Assembly: GCF_013395055.1 (NCBI RefSeq)
Contig: NZ_CP058349.1
Coordinates: forward strand, 3,533,501 to 3,597,500
Direction: 5' to 3'
Length of the DNA: 64,000 nt
Source: Pseudomonas sp. ABC1
Lineage (GTDB): Bacteria > Pseudomonadota > Gammaproteobacteria > Pseudomonadales > Pseudomonadaceae
Shown here: piece by piece, positions 34,684 to 43,363 of the stretch
Position numbering within the stretch: position 1 is the first letter of the stretch
Layout of the letters: each line of letters begins with the position of its first letter
The notes under the pieces: model-generated
Seen by the model: only the letters and a program-made list of their open reading frames with translations
Told to the model about the DNA's origin: nothing
Database searches by the model: none
Position numbers and translations under genes: made by a program

Positions 34684-34776
34684 GTTTGTAAAGTCCGTTT
34701 GTCGAACGCCGATATAATGGCAGTCATAATGTCATTGTCGGGCGCGACAATCGAAGTTCTTCTCTGGAGTAATGTC

Positions 34777-35073
34777 ATGAATGCCGCCGTGAAACGTCTG
34801 GAGCAAACCAACAGTGCATTGCGACATGCGCTGGAACATGAGGACTGGGAAGCCATCGGCACGCTCGACTTGCAGTGCCGGCAGGTCGTCGAGGAAGCCA
34901 TGCGCGAGCCGCAACGTGACGACCCACTCACGCGCGAATATCTGCAGCAGCTCCAGGCGCTTTATCGTGAACTGGTCAGTCGCTGCCAATCCGAGCGCCA
35001 GCGCCTGGCGGCGGAACTGACGCAAGTGAACCAGTCGAAGCAGGGTGTAAAGGTCTACCAGATGTTTGGCTGA
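34777..35073 (+). CDS. fliT: FliT/FleP-like flagellar export chaperone
   Basis: A 98-residue all-helical protein (RLEQTNSALRHALEHEDWEA, LQQLQALYRELVSRCQSERQ). GGAG lies 7 nt upstream of the ATG. It occupies the place just upstream of fleQ held by fleP/fliT in P. aeruginosa and ends in a similar KVYQMFG. FliT family proteins chaperone the filament cap FliD. Unlike P. aeruginosa, fliC, fliD and fliS are not upstream; a lipoprotein gene and ccmI are. Confidence 0.75.
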   Translation: MNAAVKRLEQTNSALRHALEHEDWEAIGTLDLQCRQVVEEAMREPQRDDPLTREYLQQLQALYRELVSRCQSERQRLAAELTQVNQSKQGVKVYQMFG

Positions 35074-35317
35074 TTTTTATTGATCCAGCGCACCTTTTGC
35101 TGCTTCCGGAGGGTGTTGATTCCTCATGTTTTTTTCTGTTCATGGGGAAAATATTTGGAAGCAGCTTTATTTTGATTTTTTGTCTTTAAATCACGCCATA
35201 AATTTGACTAGGCCTGTTTTTTTTAATTAACTAATGGCCATCTGCCGGGACAGGGCGTGTTCATTCCTGGAAACGCGCGGGTCATTTCTCCAGCCTGAAT
35301 AGAGCCCTATAAACAAG
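35074..35317 (+). promoter_or_regulatory. AT-rich upstream region of fleQ
   Basis: This 244-bp gap is unusually AT-rich (long T runs at 35130-35180 and 35216-35224) and should hold the fleQ promoter. TTGACT at 35204-35209 with TTAACT 17 bp later is a plausible sigma-70 pair. No good sigma-54 site is visible, which fits the known sigma-70 control of fleQ. A Vfr site could not be confirmed. Confidence 0.4.
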
Positions 35318-36790
35318 ATGTGGCGTGAAACCAAGATTTTGTTGATAGATGACGATGCTGAGCGTCGTCGCGATCTGGCTGTCATCCTGAGTTTTCTCAG
35401 TGAAGATCACCTCTCCTGTAGCAGCCGGGACTGGCGAGAGCAGGTTTCCGCCCTGGAAAACGAGCGCAGCGTGAATAGCGTTCTGCTCGGCTCCGTTGCG
35501 TGTGCCGGAGGGGTGCTGGGGCTGCTGAAGGACTTGGGCAAATGGGATGAGCATGTGCCGTTGATGCTGATCGACGAGCCCATACCGGCCGACTGGCCGG
35601 AAGACCTGCGCCGTCGCATCCTCACCAGCCTGGAAATGCCCCCTAGCTACAACAAGCTGCTCGATTCCCTGCATCGCGCCCAGGTCTACCGCGAGATGTC
35701 CGATCAGGCGCGTGCGCGTGGTCGCCAGCGCGAACCGAATCTCTTCCGCAGCCTGGTGGGCACCAGCCGCGCCGTACACCATGTTCGGCAGATGATGCAG
35801 CAGGTCGCCGATACCGAGGCGAGCGTGCTGATCCTGGGTGAGTCGGGAACGGGCAAGGAAGTGGTTGCTCGCAACTTGCATTACCACTCCAAGCGTCGTC
35901 AGGCGCCCTTCGTTCCGGTCAACTGTGGCGCCATTCCCGCAGAACTGTTGGAAAGCGAACTCTTCGGTCATGAGAAAGGCGCTTTCACTGGTGCCATCAC
36001 TGCGCGTGCCGGGCGTTTCGAACTGGCCGAGGGTGGCACGCTGTTCCTCGACGAAATCGGCGACATGCCACTGCCCATGCAGGTCAAGTTGCTGCGCGTA
36101 CTCCAGGAGCGCACCTTCGAGCGTGTCGGCAGCAATCGCACGCAGAACGCCGATGTCCGCATCATCGCGGCGACCCACAAGAACCTCGAGAAGATGATCG
36201 AGGAAGGGACCTTCCGCGAAGACCTCTACTACCGGCTCAACGTATTCCCCATCGAGATGGCGCCGTTGCGCGAGCGCGTCGAAGACATTCCGCTGCTGAT
36301 CAACGAACTGATCTCGCGGATGGAAAACGAAAAGCGTGGCTCCATTCGTTTCAACTCGGCAGCCATCATGTCGCTCTGCCGGCATGACTGGCCGGGCAAC
36401 GTCCGCGAACTGGCCAATCTGGTCGAGCGCATGGCCATCATGCATCCCTATGGCGTGATCGGTGTCATGGAGCTGCCGAAGAAGTTTCGCCATGTCGACG
36501 ATGACGATGAGCAGTACGCCTCCAGCCTGCATGACGAGATGGAAGAGCGTGCAGCGATCACCGCGCCGTTGGTGGCCACGACGGCTCCCGCGATGCTGCC
36601 GGTGGAGGGGTTGGACCTCAAGGAATACCTGGGCAATCTGGAGCAGGGCTTGATCAACCAGGCCCTCGACGATGCCGGTGGCGTGGTTGCGCGTGCGGCT
36701 GAACGCTTGCGTATCCGGCGTACCACGCTGGTCGAGAAAATGCGCAAGTACGGCATGAATCGCCGTGACGACGAGGGCGGCGAAGGCTGA
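35318..36790 (+). CDS. fleQ: Flagellar master regulator FleQ (sigma-54 activator, c-di-GMP responsive)
   Basis: A 490-residue enhancer-binding protein at the top of the flagellar cascade; it also responds to c-di-GMP and FleN. Degenerate N-terminal FleQ receiver (about 1-135), AAA+ domain with Walker A GESGTGKE, sigma-54 contact loop GAFTGA and Walker B TLFLDEIGD, then the C-terminal Fis-type helix-turn-helix (VVARAAERLRIRRTTLVEKM). Nearly collinear with P. aeruginosa FleQ. Its terminator hairpin overlaps the fleS sigma-54 promoter. Confidence 0.97.
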   Translation: MWRETKILLIDDDAERRRDLAVILSFLSEDHLSCSSRDWREQVSALENERSVNSVLLGSVACAGGVLGLLKDLGKWDEHVPLMLIDEPIPADWPEDLRRRILTSLEMPPSYNKLLDSLHRAQVYREMSDQARARGRQREPNLFRSLVGTSRAVHHVRQMMQQVADTEASVLILGESGTGKEVVARNLHYHSKRRQAPFVPVNCGAIPAELLESELFGHEKGAFTGAITARAGRFELAEGGTLFLDEIGDMPLPMQVKLLRVLQERTFERVGSNRTQNADVRIIAATHKNLEKMIEEGTFREDLYYRLNVFPIEMAPLRERVEDIPLLINELISRMENEKRGSIRFNSAAIMSLCRHDWPGNVRELANLVERMAIMHPYGVIGVMELPKKFRHVDDDDEQYASSLHDEMEERAAITAPLVATTAPAMLPVEGLDLKEYLGNLEQGLINQALDDAGGVVARAAERLRIRRTTLVEKMRKYGMNRRDDEGGEG

Positions 36791-36840
36791 TTCCTCGGTT
36801 TCCCGCCGCTTCAGTATTTCCTCCCCATTCCCTACGTACC

Positions 36841-36862
36841 GTGCCCGCTGACAAGCGGGCAC
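36841..36862 (+). terminator. fleQ hairpin overlapping the fleS promoter
   Basis: GTGCCCGC-TGACAA-GCGGGCAC is a perfect 8-bp stem with a 6-nt loop, 50 nt after the fleQ stop. Its 3' arm contains GGGCAC, which is also the -24 element of the next promoter. No long T-run follows. Confidence 0.6.
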
Positions 36863-36872
36863 GAACATTGCT
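36857..36872 (+). promoter_or_regulatory. Sigma-54 promoter for fleSR
   Basis: GGGCACGAACATTGCT matches the sigma-54 pattern (GG-N10-GC with CACG and TTGC) and would start transcription near 36884, just before fleS. FleQ-dependent sigma-54 control of fleSR is established in P. aeruginosa. Confidence 0.8.
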
Positions 36873-36905
36873 CCCTCTGACTCGACGACCATCTTTTTGA
36901 CGGAT

Positions 36906-38096
36906 ATGGGCCATCGTGTGAGCAGTGTTCATCTTCCAGAAACGAGCGAGAACACCCCAGGGGTGTCGATTGAGCGCGTGCGTGAGGTTTCCAGCCAGTT
37001 GAATGTCTCCCAGGCGTTGCTGGATGCGCGTGTCGCCGAACTCCAGGGGCAACTGGAGCACGCCAATACCCAGCGTATCGGTGAGCTGGCGGAAACCGAG
37101 CGCCTGGCCAATCGCTTGCAGTGCGTGCTGGATGCTTTGCCCGGTGGGGTCATCGTGATCGACGGCCATGGGCGGGTGCGCGAGGCCAATCCGGTGGCCA
37201 TCGAGCTGCTGGGTGCGCCCTTGCAGGGGCTGTTCTGGCGTGACGTCATCGCCCGCAGCTTCGCGCCGCGCAAGGACGACGGCCATGAGATTTCCCTGCG
37301 CGACGGCCGACGAGTGTCCATCGCGACTCGTTCGCTGGGCGGCGAGCCGGGGCAGTTGGTGCTGCTGACCGACCTGACCGAAACTCGTCGCTTGCAGGCG
37401 CGTCTGGCGCACAACGAGCGGCTTTCTGCGCTGGGACGGATGGTCGCTTCCCTGGCGCACCAGATTCGTACACCCCTGTCCTCGGCCCTGCTGTATGCCA
37501 GCCACCTGCACGACGGTGGGCTTGCAGAGGAGCAGCGCCAGCGTTTCAGCGGCCGTCTCAAAGAACGTCTGCACGAGCTGGAGCGGCAGGTGCGGGACAT
37601 GCTGGTCTTCGCTCGGGGTGACCTGCCGCTGAATGATCGCATTCCGGTGAGGGGGCTGTTCGATGCGATGCGCGAGGCATCCGAGTGCCTGTTGCAGGAT
37701 GTGCAGGTGCGTTGGCAATGCGACGCTGTCGAGGGTGAGTTGCTGTGCAACCGCGACACCCTGGTTGGTGTCTTGCTGAACCTGCTGGAGAATGCGCGCC
37801 AGGCGGCGGGGAGCGGTGCACTGATCAAGGTGCACGCCTACCGGCGCGCAGATGATCTGCGCCTGAGCGTCAGCGATAACGGTCCCGGCCTGGACCGGGA
37901 GCATCTGGCGCGCCTGGGCGAGCCGTTCTTTACGACACGCACGACGGGGACCGGGCTCGGTCTTGCCGTCGCCAAGACCGTAGTGCGCGCGCACCACGGC
38001 CAACTATCGATTGCTTCGCGGCCTGGGCGTGGTACCTGCGTGACGCTGGTCCTGCCCTTGCTGCCTGGCAACCCACCCGGACGGAGTGACGAATGA
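36906..38096 (+). CDS. fleS: Flagellar sensor histidine kinase FleS
   Basis: A roughly 396-residue cytoplasmic kinase that phosphorylates FleR. N-terminal coiled coil (about 20-70), PAS domain (about 75-175, LDALPGGVIVIDGHGRVREA), HisKA with MVASLAHQIRTPLSSAL, HATPase with LLNLLENARQAA, SDNGPGLD and TGTGLGLAVAK. The start is uncertain: TTG 36897, ATG 36906 and GTG 36918 are in frame and none has a strong Shine-Dalgarno. fleR overlaps its 3' end by 4 bp. Confidence 0.93.
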   Translation: MGHRVSSVHLPETSENTPGVSIERVREVSSQLNVSQALLDARVAELQGQLEHANTQRIGELAETERLANRLQCVLDALPGGVIVIDGHGRVREANPVAIELLGAPLQGLFWRDVIARSFAPRKDDGHEISLRDGRRVSIATRSLGGEPGQLVLLTDLTETRRLQARLAHNERLSALGRMVASLAHQIRTPLSSALLYASHLHDGGLAEEQRQRFSGRLKERLHELERQVRDMLVFARGDLPLNDRIPVRGLFDAMREASECLLQDVQVRWQCDAVEGELLCNRDTLVGVLLNLLENARQAAGSGALIKVHAYRRADDLRLSVSDNGPGLDREHLARLGEPFFTTRTTGTGLGLAVAKTVVRAHHGQLSIASRPGRGTCVTLVLPLLPGNPPGRSDE

Positions 38097-39448
38097 CGGT
38101 CAGGATTCTGCTGGTAGAGGATGATCGTGCCTTGCGCGAGGCGCTGGCGGATACGCTGGAGCTGGCAGGCTATGCCTATCGTGCGGTGGGAAGCGCCGAG
38201 CAGGCGCTGTCGTTGCTGGCCGAAGAGCACTTCGCCCTGGTCATCAGTGACGTGAATATGCCGGGCATGGATGGCCATGCGCTGCTGTCATTGATCCGCC
38301 AGCGCTACCCGCACCTGCCGGTGCTGTTGATGACAGCGTATGCGGCGGTCGAGCGGGCCGTGGATGCGATGCGCCAGGGAGCGGTCGATTATCTGGTCAA
38401 GCCATTCGAGGCGAAGACGCTGCTGGAACTAATTGCACGCCATGCCTGCGGCATCGTGCATGAAACGGAAGGCCCGGTGGCTTGCGAAGCCTCCAGTCGG
38501 CAGTTGCTGGCGCTGGCCGCGCGGGTAGCGAAAAGCGATTCCACCGTCTTGATCTCGGGGGAGTCAGGCACCGGCAAGGAGGTGCTGGCGCGCTATATCC
38601 ATGAGCAGTCCGCCCGGGCGCAGAAACCCTTCATTGCGATCAATTGCGCCGCGATTCCGGACAACATGCTCGAGGCCACACTGTTCGGTCACGAGAAGGG
38701 TGCTTTCACCGGAGCCATCGCCTCGCAGCCTGGCAAGTTCGAACTGGCCGACGGTGGGACGCTACTGCTCGATGAGATCTCCGAGATGCCCCTCGGCCTC
38801 CAGGCCAAGTTGCTGCGTGTCCTGCAGGAGCGTGAGGTGGAGCGTGTCGGTGCCCGACGTCCCACGCCGCTGGACATCCGCATCCTGGCCACGACCAACC
38901 GCAACCTGATCGACGAGGTGCGGGAAGGGCGTTTTCGTGAGGACCTGTTCTATCGGCTGTCGGTCTTCCCCCTGGCCTGGCCGTCCCTGCGTGAGCGTCC
39001 GGCTGACATCCTGCCGCTGGCAGAGCGCCTGCTGAGCGTCCATGCGGCGAGAATGCACCAGCCCGTACCCAGGTTGTCCGCCGAGGCGCGTGCCTGCCTT
39101 TGTGCGCATGCCTGGCCGGGAAATGTGCGAGAGCTGGATAACTCGATCCAGCGTGCGCTGATTCTTCAGCAGAACGGCATCATCCAGCCGGCTGACCTGT
39201 GCCTGGACATGAACATTGCGCAGATTGTCGTGGAGGCACCGGTGGCGGAGGTGGTATCGGGAGTGCTTGAGGACGACCTGCGGCAGCGAGAATTCCAGTT
39301 GATCATCGATACCCTGCGGGCCGAGCGCGGGCGTCGCAAGGAGGCGGCTGACCGTCTGGGTATCAGTGCCAGGACCCTGCGCTACAAGCTGGCGCAGATG
39401 CGCGATGCCGGGATGGATATCGAGGCGAGTGTGTACGCTTCGAGCTGA
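38093..39448 (+). CDS. fleR: Flagellar sigma-54 response regulator FleR
   Basis: A 451-residue NtrC-type activator of basal body and hook genes. Receiver with acceptor Asp in LVISDVNMPGMDG, AAA+ domain with GESGTGKE, GAFTGA and LLLDEISE, then a Fis helix-turn-helix (RKEAADRLGISARTLRYKL). It is followed by a bidirectional terminator and htpX; in P. aeruginosa the fliEFG operon follows instead. Confidence 0.96.
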   Translation: MTVRILLVEDDRALREALADTLELAGYAYRAVGSAEQALSLLAEEHFALVISDVNMPGMDGHALLSLIRQRYPHLPVLLMTAYAAVERAVDAMRQGAVDYLVKPFEAKTLLELIARHACGIVHETEGPVACEASSRQLLALAARVAKSDSTVLISGESGTGKEVLARYIHEQSARAQKPFIAINCAAIPDNMLEATLFGHEKGAFTGAIASQPGKFELADGGTLLLDEISEMPLGLQAKLLRVLQEREVERVGARRPTPLDIRILATTNRNLIDEVREGRFREDLFYRLSVFPLAWPSLRERPADILPLAERLLSVHAARMHQPVPRLSAEARACLCAHAWPGNVRELDNSIQRALILQQNGIIQPADLCLDMNIAQIVVEAPVAEVVSGVLEDDLRQREFQLIIDTLRAERGRRKEAADRLGISARTLRYKLAQMRDAGMDIEASVYASS

Positions 39449-39474
39449 GGCCTGGCTGCTGGCGGATTGAAATG

Positions 39475-39502
39475 AAAAAGGGCGACCTGGGTCGCCCTTT
39501 TT
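39475..39502. terminator. Bidirectional terminator between fleR and htpX
   Basis: AAAAA-GGGCGAC-CTGG-GTCGCCC-TTTTT: perfect 7-bp GC stem flanked by five A and five T, a textbook rho-independent terminator for both converging genes. Confidence 0.92.
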
Positions 39503-39517
39503 GCGTCTGCCGTTTCT

Positions 39518-40390
39518 TTAGCCTCTGCGGCGCAGGGCCTCGATACGCTCTTCCAGCGGCGGGTGGCTCATCAGCAGTCCGGCCAGGCCGTTCTTCAGGC
39601 CGCCGTTGATGCCGAATGCGGTCAGCGAGTCGGGCATCTGCACGGGTACTTCCTGTTCGCTGCGCAGGCGCTGCAGGGCGCCGATCATGGCGCTGGTGCC
39701 GGCCAGTTGGGCGCCGGCCTCGTCTGCCTTGAATTCGCGCTTGCGCGAGAACCACATGACGATGATGCTCGCGAGGATGCCCAGGACCAGTTCGGCGAAA
39801 ATGGTCGCGACGAAATAGCCGATACCGTGGCCGTCTTCGTTCTTGAGGATCGCCTTGTCGACGAAGTTGCCGAAGATGCGCGCGAAGAACATGACGAAGG
39901 TGTTCACCACGCCCTGGATCAGTGCCAGGGTCACCATGTCGCCATTGGCCACGTGGCCGATCTCGTGGGCCAGCACGGCCTTCACCTCATCCGGTGAGAA
40001 GCGCTCGAGCAGGCCCTGGCTGACGGCGACCAGGGCGTCGTTGCGGTTCCAGCCGGTGGCGAAGGCGTTGGCTTCGTAGGCGGGGAAGATACCGACCTCG
40101 GGCATCTTGATGCCGGCCTCGCGGGACAGCTCTTCGACGGTCTGCAGCAGCCATTGCTCATGGCGTGTGCGGGGCTGGCTGATCACTTCCGTGCGGGTGC
40201 TCATCTTGGCCATCCACTTGGAAATGAACAGCGAGACCAGCGAGCCTGCGAAGCCGAACACGGCACAGAAGACCAGCAGGCTGCCGTAGTTGGTGCCTGT
40301 GTAGCGATCCACTCCGAGCAGTCTCAGGGTGATGCTGGCAATGACCAGGACGGCAAGGTTGGTGGCCAGAAACAAGAATATGCGCATCAT
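39518..40390 (-). CDS. htpX: Membrane zinc metalloprotease HtpX
   Basis: A 290-residue M48B protease for quality control of membrane proteins. Two N-terminal helices (IFLFLATNLAVLVIASITL, GSLLVFCAVFGFAGSLVSLF), active-site AHEIGHVANGD, further helices around residues 150-210 and the C-terminal SHPPLEERIEALR. ATG at 40390 gives MMRIFLFLATN as in other pseudomonads. Transcribed alone. Confidence 0.96.
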   Translation of the reverse strand: MMRIFLFLATNLAVLVIASITLRLLGVDRYTGTNYGSLLVFCAVFGFAGSLVSLFISKWMAKMSTRTEVISQPRTRHEQWLLQTVEELSREAGIKMPEVGIFPAYEANAFATGWNRNDALVAVSQGLLERFSPDEVKAVLAHEIGHVANGDMVTLALIQGVVNTFVMFFARIFGNFVDKAILKNEDGHGIGYFVATIFAELVLGILASIIVMWFSRKREFKADEAGAQLAGTSAMIGALQRLRSEQEVPVQMPDSLTAFGINGGLKNGLAGLLMSHPPLEERIEALRRRG

Positions 40391-40549
40391 GGTGCGGCAG
40401 GCTCCAGAGGGAAGAGTGAACAACGATAGGCTATATAAGGTGCGTCCTTGGGCCTTTCAACCTGGCGACTATTTCAAGCTATGTCGTTTGTGTCCGGACG
40501 CTCGGCTACAGGGTGGCTGCAGCGCTTTCGGGGCGAGTGTCGGAGACGG

Positions 40550-40577
40550 CAGGGAAACGCCGAATGACGTTTCCCTG
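40550..40577 (-). terminator. Long stem-loop downstream of alaA
   Basis: CAGGGAAACG and CGTTTCCCTG form a perfect 10-bp stem with an 8-nt loop, about 35 nt after the alaA stop on the minus strand. There is no T-run, so this is a probable but unproven terminator. Confidence 0.5.
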
Positions 40578-40612
40578 CTTGCAGGGCCGGTATGCGGGTG
40601 CCCTGGCCGGTT

Positions 40613-41824
40613 TTACTGGCGGTAGCCTTTCAGGAAGCTGCCGATGCGCTTGATGGCCTGTTCAAGATCATCCACGCGGGGCAGGGTGACGACGCGGAAG
40701 TGATCCGGCCACGGCCAGTTGAAGGCGGTGCCCTGGACGATTAGCAGTTTTTCCGACAGCAGCAGGTCGAGCACGAATTTCTCGTCGTTGTGGATCGGAC
40801 AGATTTTCGGGTCGATCCGTGGGAACGCATAGAGCGCGCCCATTGGCTTGACGCAACTGACACCGGGGATGTCGTTCAGCAGTTCCCAGGTGCGGTTGCG
40901 CTGCTCCAGCAGGCGGCCCGGTGGCAGTACCAGGTCGTTGATGCTCTGGTAGCCGCCGAGGGCGGTCTGGATGGCATGCTGGGCCGGCACGTTGGCGCAC
41001 AGGCGCATGTTGGAAAGGATATCCAGCCCTTCGATATAGCTGCGGGCCTTGTGTTTTGGACCGGAGATGATCAACCAGCCCGAGCGGAATCCGGCCACCC
41101 GGTAGGACTTCGACAGGCCGTTGAAGGTCAGGCAGAGCACGTCCGGCGCCAGCGACGCGGTGGAAATGTGGGTGGCGCCGTCATAGAGGATCTTGTCGTA
41201 GATCTCGTCGGAGAACAGCACCAGATTGTGCTGGCGGGCCAGTTCGACGATGCCTTCCAGCACTTCTTTCGGGTAGACCGCACCGGTGGGGTTGTTCGGG
41301 TTGATCAGCACCAGCGCCTTGGTGTTGGGCGTGATCTTGGACTTGATGTCCTGCAGGTCAGGCCACCAGTTGGCTTGTTCGTCGCACAGGTAATGCACCG
41401 GCTTGCCACCGGAAAGGCTGACGGCGGCCGTCCATAGGGGGTAATCCGGCGCCGGGATCAGTACTTCATCGCCATTGTTGAGCAGGGCCTGCATGGACAT
41501 GACGATCAGCTCGGATACGCCGTTGCCGAGGTAGATGTCCTCGATGCCGACGCCTTCGATCTGCTTCTGCTGGCAATACTGCATGATCGCCTTGCGGGCG
41601 CTGAACAGGCCTTTCGAGTCGCTGTAGCCTTGCGCCGTCGGCAGGTTGCGGATCACGTCCTGCAGGATTTCCTCGGGTGCCTCGAAGCCGAACGGCGCCG
41701 GGTTGCCGATATTCAGCTTGAGGATGCGATGTCCTTCCTCTTCCAGGCGCTTGGCATGTTTGAGGACTGGCCCGCGGATGTCGTAGCAGACGTTGGCGAG
41801 TTTGTTAGATTTGGTGACCTGCAT
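40613..41824 (-). CDS. alaA: Alanine-synthesising aminotransferase AlaA
   Basis: A 403-residue PLP-dependent fold-type I aminotransferase that makes alanine from pyruvate and glutamate. Family motifs: LNIGNPAPFGFEAPEEIL, PAPDYPLWTAAVSLSGGK, INPNNPTGAVYP, and the PLP-Lys in FNGLSKSYRVAGFRSGW. The ATG at 41824 (MQVTKSNKLAN) with AGGA upstream matches E. coli AlaA (YfbQ). Divergent from msrB. Confidence 0.93.
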   Translation of the reverse strand: MQVTKSNKLANVCYDIRGPVLKHAKRLEEEGHRILKLNIGNPAPFGFEAPEEILQDVIRNLPTAQGYSDSKGLFSARKAIMQYCQQKQIEGVGIEDIYLGNGVSELIVMSMQALLNNGDEVLIPAPDYPLWTAAVSLSGGKPVHYLCDEQANWWPDLQDIKSKITPNTKALVLINPNNPTGAVYPKEVLEGIVELARQHNLVLFSDEIYDKILYDGATHISTASLAPDVLCLTFNGLSKSYRVAGFRSGWLIISGPKHKARSYIEGLDILSNMRLCANVPAQHAIQTALGGYQSINDLVLPPGRLLEQRNRTWELLNDIPGVSCVKPMGALYAFPRIDPKICPIHNDEKFVLDLLLSEKLLIVQGTAFNWPWPDHFRVVTLPRVDDLEQAIKRIGSFLKGYRQ

Positions 41825-41999
41825 GATCCTGAGTGTCCCGACGTGGAGGCGTTGCGCTGGCAACGCTGGCAAACCAGGCGCCTTGGCAGTGACGTGCAAC
41901 CGCTGCCAGACTAGGCGTCGAAGAAGGAACGCATCATACGTCCGGCCTTGTAGCCGGGAAAGGTACAGATAAGGCTTTTTTCCTTTGATGGGTGTATCC

Positions 42000-42392
42000 A
42001 TGGACAAGTTAGAGAAGAGCCTCGAGGCGTGGCGTGACGAGCTTGACGAGGCACAGTTTCAGGTCTGCCGACTGGGGGCCACCGAGCGTGCCTTCAGCGG
42101 TCGCTACAATGGCTGCAAGACCGAGGGTGTCTACCATTGCGTCTGCTGTGGGCAGGCGCTGTTCTCCTCCCAGGCCAAGTTCGATTCCGGCTGTGGCTGG
42201 CCGAGTTATTTTCAGCCGGTCGACGAAAGCGCGCTGGTGCGCAAGGACGACTTCAGCCATGGCATGTTTCGCATCGAGATCAAGTGCTCGGGTTGCGATG
42301 CGCACCTCGGACATGTGTTCCCCGATGGCCCGGAGCCGACAGGGTTGCGTTATTGCATCAATTCCGTTGCGCTGGTGCTCGAACCCTCCTGA
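42000..42392 (+). CDS. msrB: Methionine-R-sulfoxide reductase MsrB
   Basis: A 130-residue zinc enzyme that reduces methionine R-sulfoxide. Two zinc CxxC pairs (YHCVCCG and CSGCDAHLGHVFPDGP), catalytic Cys in LRYCINS, and a resolving Cys in FDSGCGWPSYF, the site that is often Ser in other MsrB forms. An ATG at 41988 is possible but ATG 42000 gives the usual N-terminus. Divergent from alaA. Confidence 0.95.
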   Translation: MDKLEKSLEAWRDELDEAQFQVCRLGATERAFSGRYNGCKTEGVYHCVCCGQALFSSQAKFDSGCGWPSYFQPVDESALVRKDDFSHGMFRIEIKCSGCDAHLGHVFPDGPEPTGLRYCINSVALVLEPS

Positions 42393-42478
42393 TCGAATTG
42401 CATTGCCACGGGTCGCTCTGTACAAAGGCGGGCCTGTGAAATGTTTCGTCACGAACTTGTACGCTTGTGGGGTAGTCG

Positions 42479-43363
42479 ATGGATGCCGAGCTGAAAGCTT
42501 TCATTAAACGCGTGGATGTCCTGCTGGAGCGTCTGGAGCCGTTGCTGCCGGTCCGGCGTGAGCCGGTGGATTGGGAGCGCAGCATGGCCGCGCGCTGGCT
42601 GCGGGATTCCTCGGGTGGCTATCTGCTCGGACTGGATGTCCAGTTGGACCTGAAACTGGATGATCTGCTGGGTATCGATCGGCAGCGCCTGCTGCTGGGG
42701 CACAACACGCGGCAATTCGTCGATGGATTGCCGGCGAACCACGCCTTGCTGTGGGGCGCACGGGGAACGGGCAAGTCGTCGCTGATTCGTGCGTTGCTCG
42801 GTGAATATGCGCCCCGCGGGCTGCGCCTGATCGAGATCGAAAGGGATCACCTGGCCGACCTGCCGCGCATGGTCGAGCACCTGGTCACGTTGCCGTACCG
42901 TTTCGTCGTGTTTTGTGACGATCTCTCCTTCGAAGCGGGAGAGGGCGACTACCGGGTGTTGAAAAGCGTTCTGGATGGCTCACTGGAGCGAGCGCCGGAC
43001 AATGTGCTGCTGTATGCCACCTCCAACCGTCGACACCTCGTGCCGGAAAAGCAGAGCGACAACGACAACTGGCAGATGGTGGATGGCGAGTTGCACCCGA
43101 ACGAGGCAGTGGAGGACAAGATCGCGTTGTCGGATCGCTTTGGTCTCTGGCTTTCCTTCTACCCGTTCAGCCAGGAGCATTACCTGGATGTCGTGCGGCA
43201 TTGGGTCGGCATACTCGCCCGGCAATCAGCGCTCGACTGGGATTGGAACGAAGAGCTGGAAAAGGATGCGATCCGCTGGGCAACCGCGCGCGGCAATCGC
43301 AACGGGCGTTGCGCTTACCAGTACGCCCGGCAATGGGTTGGGCAGCGGTTGTTGCCTCAGTAG
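42479..43363 (+). CDS. DUF815 family AAA+ ATPase
   Basis: A 294-residue ATPase of the DUF815 family. Walker A LLWGARGTGKSSLIRALL, Walker B FRFVVFCDDLSFE-type segment (RFVVFCDDLSF), sensor LLYATSNRRHLVP. The family has no settled role. No membrane segment. Its 3' end overlaps the convergent coiled-coil gene by 7 bp. Confidence 0.88.
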   Translation: MDAELKAFIKRVDVLLERLEPLLPVRREPVDWERSMAARWLRDSSGGYLLGLDVQLDLKLDDLLGIDRQRLLLGHNTRQFVDGLPANHALLWGARGTGKSSLIRALLGEYAPRGLRLIEIERDHLADLPRMVEHLVTLPYRFVVFCDDLSFEAGEGDYRVLKSVLDGSLERAPDNVLLYATSNRRHLVPEKQSDNDNWQMVDGELHPNEAVEDKIALSDRFGLWLSFYPFSQEHYLDVVRHWVGILARQSALDWDWNEELEKDAIRWATARGNRNGRCAYQYARQWVGQRLLPQ

